Shown here piece after piece: positions 1 through 9,682 of a DNA stretch of 64,000 nt. Every line of letters starts with the position of its first letter. Positions within the stretch are counted from its first letter, which is position 1. The stretch comes from Labrenzia sp. 011. Its GTDB lineage: Bacteria > Pseudomonadota > Alphaproteobacteria > Rhizobiales > Stappiaceae. Below the pieces are notes generated by a model. That model saw only the letters and a program-made list of their open reading frames with translations, made no database searches and had not been told where the DNA came from. The stretch lies in the NCBI RefSeq assembly GCF_003075075.1, contig NZ_QCYM01000017.1, positions 1 to 64,000 of the forward strand, in the 5' to 3' direction. The position numbers and the translations under genes were made by a program.

Positions 1-23
1 TTGGCGGGTTTTAAAACTGGACT

Positions 24-361
24 TCAGGCCGCTGTTTTCAGTTTCATTGCGGGTGTGATGCCGCCGATGGCCATGTTGGGCCGCTCGTTGTTGTATGTCC
101 ATAGCCAGCGCGTGGCGTGGTCCTGTGCCTCCTCGATCGTTTCGAATATGTATTGTCCGAGCCATTCATGGCGGACGGTCGGTTGTAGCGCTCGACATAG
201 GCGTTCCGTTGCGGTTTGCCGGGCAGGATGTATTCCAAGCCGATCCCACGTCTTGAAGCCCATATTTGCAGGGCGGCACTGACGTTTTCCGGACCATTTT
301 CGTCGGTGCAGACCTTTCGACAGTTTCCCAGGTGACGGGCCGGATTTTCCCGGCCCGGCAA
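24..361 (-). pseudogene. IS3-family transposase OrfB remnant, frameshifted
   Basis: Two overlapping minus-strand frames together read like the C-terminal third of an IS3-family (IS2/IS407-like) integrase-type transposase. The upstream frame carries ENGPENVSAALQIWA and PGKPQRNAYVERYNR, the usual surroundings of the second Asp and the catalytic Glu of the DDE triad. The downstream frame continues with TVRHEWLGQYIF and WTYNNERPNMAIGGITPAMK, the typical family ending. The switch of frame falls at about 180-190, straight after ERYNR, so this copy is frameshifted. The N-terminal part with the first Asp and OrfA is not seen upstream (362-451 has no matching frame). It is therefore a decayed fragment, not an active element. 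No terminal inverted repeat or target duplication could be recognised, partly because the window begins 23 bp beyond its stop codon. Confidence 0.85.
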
Positions 362-451
362 ATGCGCACCACTGTGATCAAGCGGCCTGGATCGGGAACC
401 GGTCAGCGACGTCTTGCGTCAGGTCCAGACCCTGGCCGAAATGCATTGCAT

Positions 452-1411
452 CTACAGGGTTTCGCTGACGATACCGGGCTGCCGGCTCCAGTCGGCGTAC
501 CACGACCGGAAGAGCGCATATTGTGCGTCGAGATAGTTGCGTTGCGCATCGCTCAGGGCGTCGGTTTCGTTGAAGTGCAGCTCGTAGGCGTCGTCCCCGG
601 TCAGTACCATCAGGCGCTTGTAGAAGAGCACAAGGTCCGCTCCTTCGTCGAAGGTGGACAGGACATGGAGTGCTTCGTCCAGTTCCTGCGCCTTGACGCG
701 CGCCTGCGCATCTCCTGCCGCCGCCAGTTGGCAAAGCCGGGTCAGGTGCAGCACTTCCTTCGGCAAGGCATTGCCGATACCGGTGATGGCGCCATTGGCT
801 CCGCAATTGACGAAGCCGTGGAAGACATTCGTGTCGACACCGATCATGAGCGAGATGTCCTCGCTGCGGGAGGTGATATTCTCGGCCGCGTAGCGCAGGT
901 CCTCGGCCCCGCCGAATTCCTTGAAGCCCACCAGGTTGGAATGCTCTTTCCGCAGTTCGAAGAAGAGATCGGCGCGCGTCGAGAACCCGTAGTAAGGGCT
1001 GTTGTAGATGACGGCGGGAAGATCCCGGGCCGCGGTCAGGATCGCCTTGAAATGCGCTTTCTGGGCGATGGCGGACGTGCCGCGCGACAGAACCCGGGGG
1101 ATGACCATCAGCCCCTGCGCACCGACATCCGCCGCATGGGCCGTGAGACCCACGGCACTGGCGGTGTTGATGGCCCCCGTGCCGACGATGGTCGGGACGC
1201 CGGCCGCGACGAGCCGGGCGACACCTTCCTTGCGCTGGTCGTCTGTCAGCAGCGGCCAGTCGCCCATGGATCCGCAATAGATCACCGCGGACATGCCCGC
1301 CTCGATCATCTCCGTGCCCTTCTTCACCAGGGCATCAAAGTCCGGGGTCCGGTCCGCCTTGCAGGGGGTCATCAGGGCGGGCATGCAGCCGGAAAAGGTT
1401 TGTACTGCCAT
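452..1411 (-). CDS. DHDPS/NAL-family aldolase-type enzyme, likely 1-pyrroline-4-hydroxy-2-carboxylate deaminase
   Basis: A 319-residue TIM-barrel protein of the dihydrodipicolinate synthase / N-acetylneuraminate lyase family. The Schiff-base lysine is K164 in VGFKEFGG and the catalytic Tyr is Y136 in VIYNSPYYG. The GxxGE-type loop reads GSMGDW at 47-52. The wording of the family motifs (IPRVLSRG, FKEFGGAEDLRYAAENIT, the C-terminal LHFNETDALSDAQRNY) resembles, from memory, the rhizobial enzyme that deaminates 1-pyrroline-4-hydroxy-2-carboxylate to 2-oxoglutarate semialdehyde in trans-4-hydroxyproline breakdown. A TRAP transporter and a GntR regulator just upstream fit that role. It is the last gene of the leftward unit, 92 bp after dctM. 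Family assignment is firm; substrate is inferred, and another keto-acid aldolase/dehydratase activity remains possible. Confidence 0.8.
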   Translation of the reverse strand: MAVQTFSGCMPALMTPCKADRTPDFDALVKKGTEMIEAGMSAVIYCGSMGDWPLLTDDQRKEGVARLVAAGVPTIVGTGAINTASAVGLTAHAADVGAQGLMVIPRVLSRGTSAIAQKAHFKAILTAARDLPAVIYNSPYYGFSTRADLFFELRKEHSNLVGFKEFGGAEDLRYAAENITSRSEDISLMIGVDTNVFHGFVNCGANGAITGIGNALPKEVLHLTRLCQLAAAGDAQARVKAQELDEALHVLSTFDEGADLVLFYKRLMVLTGDDAYELHFNETDALSDAQRNYLDAQYALFRSWYADWSRQPGIVSETL

Positions 1412-1503
1412 TTTAGGTCCTAGTTGTGTTTGCCGGAGAACCGCGGACGTTCGGCGCGGGTGTCTGACCGGCGATTGTTATGGTCTGTGCGGCCGCGTCA
1501 GTG

Positions 1504-2817
1504 TCAGAAGCCGACGATCTGGTCCGGCAGCCAGGTCGCCAGCGCCGGGAAGAGAACGACCAGCGCGAGTGTGGCGAGCTGCAGGAAAATGAAAGGCACC
1601 ACACCGCGGCACATCTGCCCGTAGGTCATGTCCGGCGGAGCGATGGACTTCAGATAAAAGATTGAAGAGGCCATTGGCGGCGTCAGGTAGCTGGTCTGGA
1701 TCACCACGATCACCATGGTCCCGAACCACACCGGATCGATGCCCGCCTGGCGGATGACGGGCGTGAAGAGAGGCACGCAGATCAGGACGTTCGCGGTCCA
1801 GTCGAGCACGAAGCCAAGCAGGAAGACGATGATCAGGAAGAAGACGATGATGCCTGCGTCCCCCAGGCCGATGTTCTCCACCGCCGAGCGGATGAGGCGG
1901 GAACCGCCATTTGCGGCGAATGTACCCATGAACATGGTGCCGGCCGCCACGATCAGCAGGATCATCGCCGAGATGCGCACGGTGATCTGCAGGGACTCCC
2001 GCAGCATTGCCAGAGAAAAGCGGCCATAGACCACACAAAGGACGAGCGCGCCGACGGCTCCGACCGAGGCGGCTTCGGTCGGCGAGGCGATGCCGGCCAG
2101 AAGCGAGCCCAGCACGGTGAAGATCAGCGCGCAAATGGGCACGAGCGACGTGACCGTCAGGCGCAGTTTTTCGCCCAGAGGCATCGTGTCGGCCTCGGAG
2201 CGGTCCTCGATCTTTTCCGGCGGCCAGAGGAGGCCGTGCAGCATCAGATAGGCGATGAACAACACCACCATCAACAGGCCGGGCAGCATCATGCCGGCAA
2301 GGAGTTCACCGACGGACATCTGGGCCAGCGAGGCATACATGACCGCGATCACCGATGGCGGGATCATGGTGCCGAGCGAGCCGCCGGCGCAGATCGTGCC
2401 GGAGATCAGGCTGTTGGAATACCGGAACTTCTGCATGGCCGGGATGGCCATCATGCCGATCATGACTTCCACGGCGCCGACGACGCCGGCAGCCGCCGCG
2501 AAAATGGCGCCCATGGCGATGGTCGCGATGGCGAGGCCTCCGGGGAGCCGGCCCATCCAGATCTGCATCACCTTGAAGAGCCGCTCGGCGATGCCGGAGC
2601 GCTCCAGGACCGCCCCCATCAGAACGAACATCGGGATGGCGGCGAGAATGAAATTCGTCGCTGCCGAATAAAAGGAGCCGTAAAGCTGGGCAAAGACATT
2701 CGGCCCGAAGACCATGTAGCCGGCCCCCGCGGAAACGATGGTCAGCGACAGGGCAATCGGAATCCCTGTCAGGACCAGCAGGAACAGCAGTGGGAACATC
2801 AGTAGCGCAACGGACAT
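1504..2817 (-). CDS. dctM: TRAP transporter large permease (DctM/SiaM-type)
   Basis: A 437-residue, strongly hydrophobic protein with about twelve membrane segments, the usual size for the large TRAP subunit. It starts MSVALLMFPLLFLLVLTGIP, typical of DctM. Recognisable family stretches include GLAIATIAMGAIFAAAAGVV and the ICAGGSLGTMIPPSVIAVMY motif of the first repeat, then FAANGG and VLICVPLFTPVIRQAGIDPV in the second half. It couples uptake of an organic acid to a Na+ or H+ gradient together with the small permease and binding protein encoded directly upstream. Only 4 bp separate it from dctQ, so translation is probably coupled. The substrate cannot be read from this subunit. Confidence 0.95.
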   Translation of the reverse strand: MSVALLMFPLLFLLVLTGIPIALSLTIVSAGAGYMVFGPNVFAQLYGSFYSAATNFILAAIPMFVLMGAVLERSGIAERLFKVMQIWMGRLPGGLAIATIAMGAIFAAAAGVVGAVEVMIGMMAIPAMQKFRYSNSLISGTICAGGSLGTMIPPSVIAVMYASLAQMSVGELLAGMMLPGLLMVVLFIAYLMLHGLLWPPEKIEDRSEADTMPLGEKLRLTVTSLVPICALIFTVLGSLLAGIASPTEAASVGAVGALVLCVVYGRFSLAMLRESLQITVRISAMILLIVAAGTMFMGTFAANGGSRLIRSAVENIGLGDAGIIVFFLIIVFLLGFVLDWTANVLICVPLFTPVIRQAGIDPVWFGTMVIVVIQTSYLTPPMASSIFYLKSIAPPDMTYGQMCRGVVPFIFLQLATLALVVLFPALATWLPDQIVGF

Positions 2818-2821
2818 CGGG

Positions 2822-3337
2822 TCAGGCCTTCAGCTTGAATTCTTTGCCCGCCGTGCCGCCGAAAGTACGCAGGCCATGGACGAGGATCTGCAGCGTGAAG
2901 GCCAGGAGACCGACAGCCAGCAAGGAATAGAAAGGCCACATCAGCGGCGCCCAGGGGCTGACCATCTCGACTTCCATCGTGGCATAGGCGCGCCAGGCCC
3001 GCTTGATGGCAAACCACGACAGGCCGCCGTAGATTGGCGTCAGCAGTATCACGAAGACGGTTCCCTCGATGATCTGCCGCAGGCGGTCAGGGAGCTTCTG
3101 CGCAAGGAAGTCGATCCTGACATGGGCATCTTCCCGAAGGGCGTAGGCCGCCCCCAGAACGAACAGGGTGCCCGTGCACATGTATGAAATGTCGAAGGCC
3201 CAGATCGTCGGCGCGCTAAAGACATAGCGCGCCGCGACTTCGTAGATCATGGAGACGACCAGGATGAGGGTCACAGCCTCTGCGACAAGGGAAAGCGCCT
3301 TCGAAAAGACATCGACTGTTTTGAACAACCCTGACAT
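2822..3337 (-). CDS. dctQ: TRAP transporter small permease (DctQ-type)
   Basis: A 171-residue protein with four predicted membrane helices: near residues 14-38, 50-65, 88-108 and 130-155. The DctQ signature FVLGAAYALREDAHVRIDFLA (residues about 56-75) is clear. It is the small membrane subunit that assembles with the adjacent large permease; together they form the secondary transporter fed by the periplasmic DctP protein. It lies between dctP (20 bp upstream) and dctM (4 bp downstream) in one transcription unit. Start ATG at 3337 gives the standard length. Confidence 0.93.
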   Translation of the reverse strand: MSGLFKTVDVFSKALSLVAEAVTLILVVSMIYEVAARYVFSAPTIWAFDISYMCTGTLFVLGAAYALREDAHVRIDFLAQKLPDRLRQIIEGTVFVILLTPIYGGLSWFAIKRAWRAYATMEVEMVSPWAPLMWPFYSLLAVGLLAFTLQILVHGLRTFGGTAGKEFKLKA

Positions 3338-3357
3338 ACCGGCCGCCTCCCGCCAGC

Positions 3358-4419
3358 TCAGTTCTGGTTCCGGATCAGGTAGCTGCTTTCGGCAGACCAG
3401 CGATCCAGGAACGTCATGTAGTCGGCAAGAAGTGCGGACATTTCAGGCTTGCCGGCTTCCTTTTCGCTCGCCGCCTTCTTGGTGATCCAGTCCTTGCCGG
3501 CTGCGGACAATTCAGTCACGAATTCCGGGTCGAGCGTGATGATCTCGTTCTTGCCGTTCTGGTAGGTCGCGAGCGCCTTGACGTCTTCGGAATAGAAGTT
3601 CAGCAGCGCCTGCATGGTTGTCAGGTCGGCCGCCTTCTCGATCAGGGGCTTCAGGTCGTCGTCGACGGCATCCCAGGTTTCCTGTTTCAGGACGACTTCC
3701 CACAGGAAGGTCGGCTGATGGACACCGGGAACGATGATGTATTTCGCGGCTTCATGGAAACCTTCCGGCAGGTTTCCGGACGGCGGGCCCCATTCGATCA
3801 GGTCAACGCCCTTGCGCTGCAGAAGCGTGTAGATTTCTCCCGGCGGAACCACGGTTGGCACTGCGCCGAAATATTCGCTCATGACTTCGGCCCATGGGCC
3901 GGACGTGCGGTACTTGAGACCTTTCAGATCCTCCGCGGTACGCACCGGCACGTTGGAGTGCGCCATGATTTCGGAGGAGCCGATGCCGACGATCAGGCTC
4001 TTGAAGCCTTCTTTCGCGCGCAGGTCGTAGAGGGCTTCCTTGCCGCCGTCCTCGTAGATCCAGGTGATATAGGCTTCCGGGCCCATGCCGCCCGGGAACC
4101 CGGCGAACACCGCATTGATCGGATCCTGGTTGACGAGATAGCTCGGCGTCGAATGCCCGGCCTGGATCACCCCGTTACTGACACCTTCATAGACCTGAAG
4201 CGCCGGGACCAGGATGCCGGCCCCGAACGGCTCGATCTTGACCCGACCCTGGGTCAGGACGTCGACATTGTCGGCGAACCGCTCGACGAAATTCACGAAG
4301 TAGGGGGAGCCTTCGGGAACCGAGGTGGGAATCTGCCAGGTAATGTCCTGGGCCGCCGCGGGCATTGCAGCTGTCAGCAGAGTGGCTGCGAGCCCCCATG
4401 CCTTCAATCGATCGAACAT
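3358..4419 (-). CDS. dctP: TRAP transporter periplasmic solute-binding protein (DctP-type)
   Basis: A 353-residue secreted binding protein. A Sec signal peptide covers residues 1-23 (LAATLLTAAMPAAAQ with cleavage after AAAQ or AMPAAA). The ATG at 4419 follows an AGGAG ribosome site about 8 nt away. The conserved carboxylate-binding Arg of TRAP receptors fits LKYRTSG at about residue 170, followed by the family block VPTVVPPGEIYTLLQRKGVD, where the typical Trp sits in IEWGPP. It captures the substrate in the periplasm for DctQM. It is the first gene of the leftward operon dctP-dctQ-dctM-DHDPS-like. In context the ligand may be hydroxyproline or a betaine-like amino acid, but this is inferred from neighbours only. 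Confidence 0.93.
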   Translation of the reverse strand: MFDRLKAWGLAATLLTAAMPAAAQDITWQIPTSVPEGSPYFVNFVERFADNVDVLTQGRVKIEPFGAGILVPALQVYEGVSNGVIQAGHSTPSYLVNQDPINAVFAGFPGGMGPEAYITWIYEDGGKEALYDLRAKEGFKSLIVGIGSSEIMAHSNVPVRTAEDLKGLKYRTSGPWAEVMSEYFGAVPTVVPPGEIYTLLQRKGVDLIEWGPPSGNLPEGFHEAAKYIIVPGVHQPTFLWEVVLKQETWDAVDDDLKPLIEKAADLTTMQALLNFYSEDVKALATYQNGKNEIITLDPEFVTELSAAGKDWITKKAASEKEAGKPEMSALLADYMTFLDRWSAESSYLIRNQN

Positions 4420-4535
4420 TGTTGTTCTCCTGTCTGACGCACGGAATTCTTACGTCCGCGCTCTGGAAGGGCCGTCCAGCCTGGGGTGGCTTCCGGACGG
4501 GAAATGCTTAGCAATTCGAACCTAGGTCAAAATAT

Positions 4536-4557
4536 ATTTTATGTCGACAAGAAAAAT
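4536..4557. promoter_or_regulatory. Candidate GntR operator upstream of dctP (TGTCGACA)
   Basis: The AT-rich gap between dctP and the GntR gene contains the perfect 8-bp palindrome TGTCGACA at 4542-4549, flanked by TTTTA on the left and AGAAAA on the right. A near copy, TGTCGACT, sits upstream of the regulator gene itself at 5443-5450. The shared GTCGACA core 120-130 bp upstream of dctP and in front of gntR is what one expects of a common operator for the neighbouring FCD-type regulator. The core is seen; binding is inferred. Confidence 0.5.
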
Positions 4558-4600
4558 TTAAAAAATATACAAAGAACGCGCAGGCGAGTAATGTACTGAA

Positions 4601-4630
4601 AAACAACAAAAAACCGGCCTGAGCCGGTTT
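4601..4630 (-). terminator. Rho-independent terminator of the GntR gene
   Basis: An 8-bp perfect stem, AAACCGGC / GCCGGTTT (4611-4618 and 4623-4630), with loop CTGA. Read on the minus strand it is followed by TTTGTTGTTT, giving a U-tract. It lies 36 bp past the stop codon of the leftward GntR gene (stop at 4666) and so isolates the regulator from dctP, which starts 180 bp further on. The other strand also has a T-rich tail, so it may act in both directions. Confidence 0.8.
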
Positions 4631-4665
4631 CTTTTACGGGTATCCGAGTGACGGGAGGAACGCCG

Positions 4666-5388
4666 CTACAGCGAGATTTCCGCGTTCAGCCGTCTGTCAT
4701 CGACGATGTAGCTCTGGATCTGGCGGACGATCTGGTCGGCATGCTGCCCGGCGATACGATCGGCGGCGCCGACATCTCCGGCCTCGATCGCGCGGACCAT
4801 TTCCTCGTGCTCGTCCAGATAGGCAGCCGGCAATTCGTCGTTGAAGGAGGAATAGTAGAAGCGCAGCAACCGCCGCCCCTCATCCAGGAGCCGTTCGAAA
4901 AGCTCCGTGTAGTAGCGGTTCTTGCCGGCCTTCGCGATGGCCGAATGAAAGTACCGGTTGACCTCGATCATCCGGTAGACGTCCTTGTCGGCGACCGCGT
5001 CGGAATACTGTGCCTGCAGGTCCCGGATGACGGCGACCTCGTCCTGCGTCCGGTTTTGGGCCGCAAGGCGCGTCGTCACGCGGTACATCAGCGTCAGGGC
5101 ATCGTAGAAGCTCGGCAGCTCCAGAAAGTCGAGCGGTGCGACGATGGTCGCCCGGTTCGGCAGGGTCACCACCAGCCCGTCGTTGGCAAGCTTGATCAAC
5201 GCCTCGCGGATCGGCGTGCGGGACATCTTGAAGCGCTGGGAAAGCTCGGTCTCGTCGATCGGGCTGCCGGGCGCAAGCTTCAGCTCGAGAATTTCCCGGC
5301 GCAGCGTTTCCAGCACCGTGGAAACGCCAAGCCCGCGTTTCGGCTTCGCGCCGCCCGTTTCGGTTTCGTCCTTTGCCTTTGCCGCCAT
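4666..5388 (-). CDS. GntR-family transcriptional regulator, FCD type
   Basis: A 240-residue regulator. The winged helix-turn-helix is at residues about 22-90 (LRREILELKLAPGSPIDE, then LSQRFKMSRTPIREALIKLA and the wing GLVVTLPNRATIVAP). The C-terminal FCD ligand domain has the expected metal/ligand His positions in NRYFHSAIA, LDEHEEMVRAIEAGD and AGQHADQIV. Such proteins repress or activate a neighbouring catabolic operon in response to an organic acid. It has its own terminator and therefore its own unit, and the dctP-Q-M-DHDPS set lies downstream in the same direction. A hydroxyproline-catabolism repressor would fit the context. The region 5389-5460 in front holds a matching operator candidate. 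Confidence 0.92.
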   Translation of the reverse strand: MAAKAKDETETGGAKPKRGLGVSTVLETLRREILELKLAPGSPIDETELSQRFKMSRTPIREALIKLANDGLVVTLPNRATIVAPLDFLELPSFYDALTLMYRVTTRLAAQNRTQDEVAVIRDLQAQYSDAVADKDVYRMIEVNRYFHSAIAKAGKNRYYTELFERLLDEGRRLLRFYYSSFNDELPAAYLDEHEEMVRAIEAGDVGAADRIAGQHADQIVRQIQSYIVDDRRLNAEISL

Positions 5389-5439
5389 CGCACGGTCTCC
5401 GTGTCGTTTTCCTTCCCGGAAAAGAGCAACAAAAAAACA

Positions 5440-5456
5440 CTCTGTCGACTAAAACC
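5440..5456. promoter_or_regulatory. Candidate GntR operator upstream of the regulator (TGTCGACT)
   Basis: TGTCGACT at 5443-5450 lies about 55 bp upstream of the regulator start. On the minus strand it reads TTTTAGTCGACAGAG and shares the TTTTA...GTCGACA layout with the site at 4542-4549. It is a plausible autoregulatory site; not proven. Confidence 0.4.
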
Positions 5457-5764
5457 CGCTCCCGCGACGAATTGACCACAATTCGTTGGCTTCAGGTTCC
5501 ATAGCGCTGCGCGCAGGACAAAGACCGGATTTTGCCGATCCTGCCGGTGGCTCCGCACACCGTGAACTGAGCCGCCTCAGGGGTATGGACATCCGGGAAG
5601 CCAGGTCCGTATCGACATCTCCCGCAAACAGGACCTGTTCCCCATGCGCGCGGAACACGGCGCGTCCGGCATTGCCGTGTCCCTCATGTCGTCAGAGGAG
5701 CTGGATCGGGCAGAAAGCCAGTGAGGATTCCGCGCTTCACCTACCGGTCATTCGGCAGCGCAGA
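5457..5764. other. Intergenic region with no recognised gene
   Basis: About 310 bp between the GntR promoter area and the end of the leftward ABC operon. Open frames here are short or are extensions of antisense frames of the ABC genes, and none has a family-like protein sequence. No convincing terminator for the ABC operon was seen directly after 5765. Confidence 0.5.
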
Positions 5765-6735
<971 letters not shown>

Positions 6736-6739
<4 letters not shown>

Positions 6740-7785
6740 TCCGCAGCCTCCTTCAATGCCTGGCTGTGCCCGGAAGCAGGATCCTGAATGTGGCAGGCGG
6801 CCAGATGTTCCGGGACATCGCCGATGACACTGAGTTTCGGCTTTTTCTGCGCGCAAATGTCTTCGGCAAAGCGGCAGCGGGTGTGGAACCGGCAGCCCGT
6901 GGGAGGATCGATCGGGTTTGGCGGATCGCCGGCAAGCGGCGGTTCCTCTGTGCGATGATCCGGATCCATGGACGGCATGGCGGCGAACAGGGACGCGGTG
7001 TAGGGATGGGCCTGTTTCGCGTAGATGGTTTCGGCCGGACCGATCTCAACCACTTCCCCCAGATACATCACCAGCACCCGGTCGGAGATGTAGCGGACCA
7101 CGTTGAGGTCGTGGGAGATAAACACATAGGTGAGACCAAGTTCTTCCTTGAGGTCGTTCAGGAGGTTCAGAACCTGGGCTTCCACGGACTTGTCGAGTGC
7201 CGATACGGCCTCATCGAGAATGACCAGCCGCGGGGAAAGCGCGAGCGCCCGGGCTATATTGACCCGCTGACGCTGGCCGCCGGACAGTTCGTGAGGATAG
7301 CGCTCCGCAAAGCGTTCAGGATCCAGGCCAACCTTTTCCATCAGATCCCTTGCGACGCCGGATGGATCCGCATGGCCATGGATCTTCGGGCCGAAGGCGA
7401 TGGAGTCCACGATGGTCAGGCGCGGATTGAGGGACGCGTAGCTGTCCTGGAACACCATCTGAACGCCACGGCGCAGCTCCTTCAGCTTGATGTCCGCCCC
7501 AAGGGCGTCACCATCGAAGATGATCGAGCCCTCGTCCAGCTCGATCAAGCCGATCAACAGGCGGGCTGTAGTGGACTTGCCGCAGCCGCTTTCCCCCACA
7601 ATACCGAGGGTTTCTCCCTTGTGAACCTCAAACGAGACGCCATCGACAGCATGAACTGTCGCTGTCTTGCGATTGAGCAGGCCGGAGCGGATCGGAAAGT
7701 GCTTCTTCAGATCCTTCGCGATGATCAGAGGCTGATGCGGGCCACCGCGATCAGCTGTGCTGAGGCTGGCTTCAGTCTTTGACAT
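6736..7785 (-). CDS. Dipeptide/oligopeptide-type ABC transporter ATPase (DppF/OppF)
   Basis: A 349-residue partner ATPase. It has Walker A GESGCGKST, the LIEL/GD insert region usual for OppF, the signature LSGGQRQRVNIA, Walker B LVILDEAVSALD and FISHDLNV. The C-terminal peptide-transporter tail contains HPYTASLFAAMP and CRFHTRCRFAEDIC. It forms the nucleotide-binding heterodimer with the DppD-like protein. The start overlaps the end of the DppC-like gene by 14 bp, and its stop overlaps the DppD-like start, so translation of the operon is tightly coupled. The gene order F before D is the reverse of the commoner dppDF order. Confidence 0.95.
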
Positions 7786-8659
7786 TCATTGCACTCCGAA
7801 GACCATCGCTGAGAAGATTTAGGCAAAGAGACGTGATGAAGATCATCATGCCCGGCAGGGCGGCGATCCACGGATTGATGTAGATCGCCGTGCGCAGGGT
7901 GTTGAGCATCAGCCCCCATTCAGGTTCGGGCGGACGCACGCCGATGCCCAGGAATGACAGACCGGCCGCTAGGATCATGCACACGCTTGTCAGGCTGGTG
8001 GCATAGACGAAGATCGGCCCGAGGACGTTCCCGATGACATGGACACGAATGATGGTCAGGGCACTGCCGCCCGTGGCCCTCGCGGCGTCTATATAGTCCA
8101 GCGACCTGACACTTGCGGTGGCACTTTCAGCCACACGGGCGATCGGCGGAATGAAGACGATCGTCAGGGACACAAGACTGTTCACGATCCCGGCCCCCAG
8201 GGCGCTCGAGATGGCAATGGCCAGAAGCACGGACGGGAAAGCGAAGAAAACATCGACCGTGCGCATGATCATTGTGTTGACCCAACCTCCGACATAGCCC
8301 GCCACCAGACCGAGGGTGGAGCCGATGAAGAAAGCCAGAACGACGGGCACCAGGCCGACAAAAAGCGTGAGGCGGCCGCCGTAGATCAGACGGGCCAGCA
8401 TGTCGCGCCCCTGTTCGTCGGTGCCAAGCGGAAAGCCCGGATAGCCGATGGGCTTCAACCGGTTGATCATGCTGGCCTTGTAGGGATCGTTGAGGCCCAG
8501 ATAGGGCGCAAAGATCGCAGCCAGGATCAGCAGGACAACGATAACCGTGCATGTGACGGCGACCGGATCCTTCGAGAAACGCTTGAGCACGCCAGCCCAG
8601 TAGCCAGGCGCCTTTCGAACAGGTTCCGAAACCTCGGCCGTATCTGCAATGGCGGTCAT
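7772..8659 (-). CDS. ABC transporter permease (DppC/OppC type)
   Basis: A 295-residue inner-membrane permease with about six helices and a cytoplasmic N-terminal tail before the first helix (VTCTVIVVLLILAAIFAPYL). The N-terminal segment GYPGFPLGTDEQGRDMLARL is the hallmark of the OppC_N domain. The EAA-like loop is SLDYIDAARATGGSALTIIR and the C-terminal part has LSFLGIGVRPPEPEWG. It pairs with the DppB-like permease two bases upstream to form the membrane channel of a Dpp/Opp/nickel-class importer. Confidence 0.95.
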   Translation of the reverse strand: MTAIADTAEVSEPVRKAPGYWAGVLKRFSKDPVAVTCTVIVVLLILAAIFAPYLGLNDPYKASMINRLKPIGYPGFPLGTDEQGRDMLARLIYGGRLTLFVGLVPVVLAFFIGSTLGLVAGYVGGWVNTMIMRTVDVFFAFPSVLLAIAISSALGAGIVNSLVSLTIVFIPPIARVAESATASVRSLDYIDAARATGGSALTIIRVHVIGNVLGPIFVYATSLTSVCMILAAGLSFLGIGVRPPEPEWGLMLNTLRTAIYINPWIAALPGMMIFITSLCLNLLSDGLRSAMNVKD

Positions 8660-8661
8660 GG

Positions 8662-9615
8662 TCAGGACCTCTTGATGCGTGGATCGATGGCGGCCTGTGC
8701 CACGTCGACGATCAGATTCATGGAAACAAAGAACAGGGCAAGCACGAGGATCGTTCCCTGCAGGAGAGGCAGGTCGCGCTGAAAGATCGCATTGGACAGG
8801 AGAAAGCCCGAACCGGGCCAGTTGAAAACGGTCTCGATCAGGATCGACCCGCCCAGGAGGTAGCCGAGCTGCAGCCCCATAACCGACAGGGCCGTCGGGG
8901 CCGCGTTGCGGATCACATGACGAAGAACGTCACCGTGGCGCATCCCCTTGGCATAGAGAGCCTGAACGAAATCCATGGAGAAAATATCCCCGACCAGCGC
9001 CCGTACGGTCCGGGCGACGATGCCGATCGGAACGACGGCCAGAGTGACCGAAGGCAGAATCAGATGACGAATATGGGCGTAATCCCAGGCCCATTGACCC
9101 GACCCGCCCGGGCCTGCGCCCATGGAAGGGAGCCAGCCAAGCTGGACGGAAAACACGATGACGAACACGATGCCGAGCCAGTAATTGGGCACCGAGACGC
9201 CCGTGATGGCGCAGGCCGTGACCAGCCGGTCAATGATCGTGTCTCTGTAGTACCCGGCGATGAAACCGAGCAGAAGGCCTATCGGAAAAGCAATCACGCT
9301 CGCCGTGAATGCGAGCAGAAGTGAATTCTTGACGGCGGAGAAGACCTCCTGAGCGACAGGACGCCCGGTGGCGATGGACTTGCCGAGATCTCCTGTTACC
9401 GCCTTGCCGATCCAGATCGCGTATTGGACAGGCAGGGGCTTGTCGAGCCCATAGGCAGAGCGCATAGCCGCCTGTTCTTCCTGCGTGGCATCGACCGGCA
9501 TGATTGCCGTCAGCGGATCGCCGGGAGCGATGTGTACCAGCAGGAAGCAGATGATGCTGACGCCGATGGCGACAGGAAGGACATAGACCAGCCGGCGTAT
9601 GAGATATGCAAACAT
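8662..9615 (-). CDS. ABC transporter permease (DppB/OppB type)
   Basis: A 317-residue permease with six helices. The N-terminus AYLIRRLVYVLPVAIGVSII and the VHIAPGDP motif are diagnostic of DppB/OppB. The EAA loop is DFVQALYAKGMRHGDVLRHV, followed by RNAAPTALSVMGLQLGYLLGG. It is separated from the binding-protein gene by 125 bp containing a cluster of inverted repeats, while the remaining genes follow at 2 bp or overlap. That arrangement fits high expression of the binding protein and lower expression of the membrane parts. Confidence 0.95.
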   Translation of the reverse strand: MFAYLIRRLVYVLPVAIGVSIICFLLVHIAPGDPLTAIMPVDATQEEQAAMRSAYGLDKPLPVQYAIWIGKAVTGDLGKSIATGRPVAQEVFSAVKNSLLLAFTASVIAFPIGLLLGFIAGYYRDTIIDRLVTACAITGVSVPNYWLGIVFVIVFSVQLGWLPSMGAGPGGSGQWAWDYAHIRHLILPSVTLAVVPIGIVARTVRALVGDIFSMDFVQALYAKGMRHGDVLRHVIRNAAPTALSVMGLQLGYLLGGSILIETVFNWPGSGFLLSNAIFQRDLPLLQGTILVLALFFVSMNLIVDVAQAAIDPRIKRS

Positions 9616-9682
9616 ATGGGGCGACCGTGTGTTTCTGGCTTCGGGCTACTGGTCAGCAAACGGCACTGACCTCGCGGGCGAC

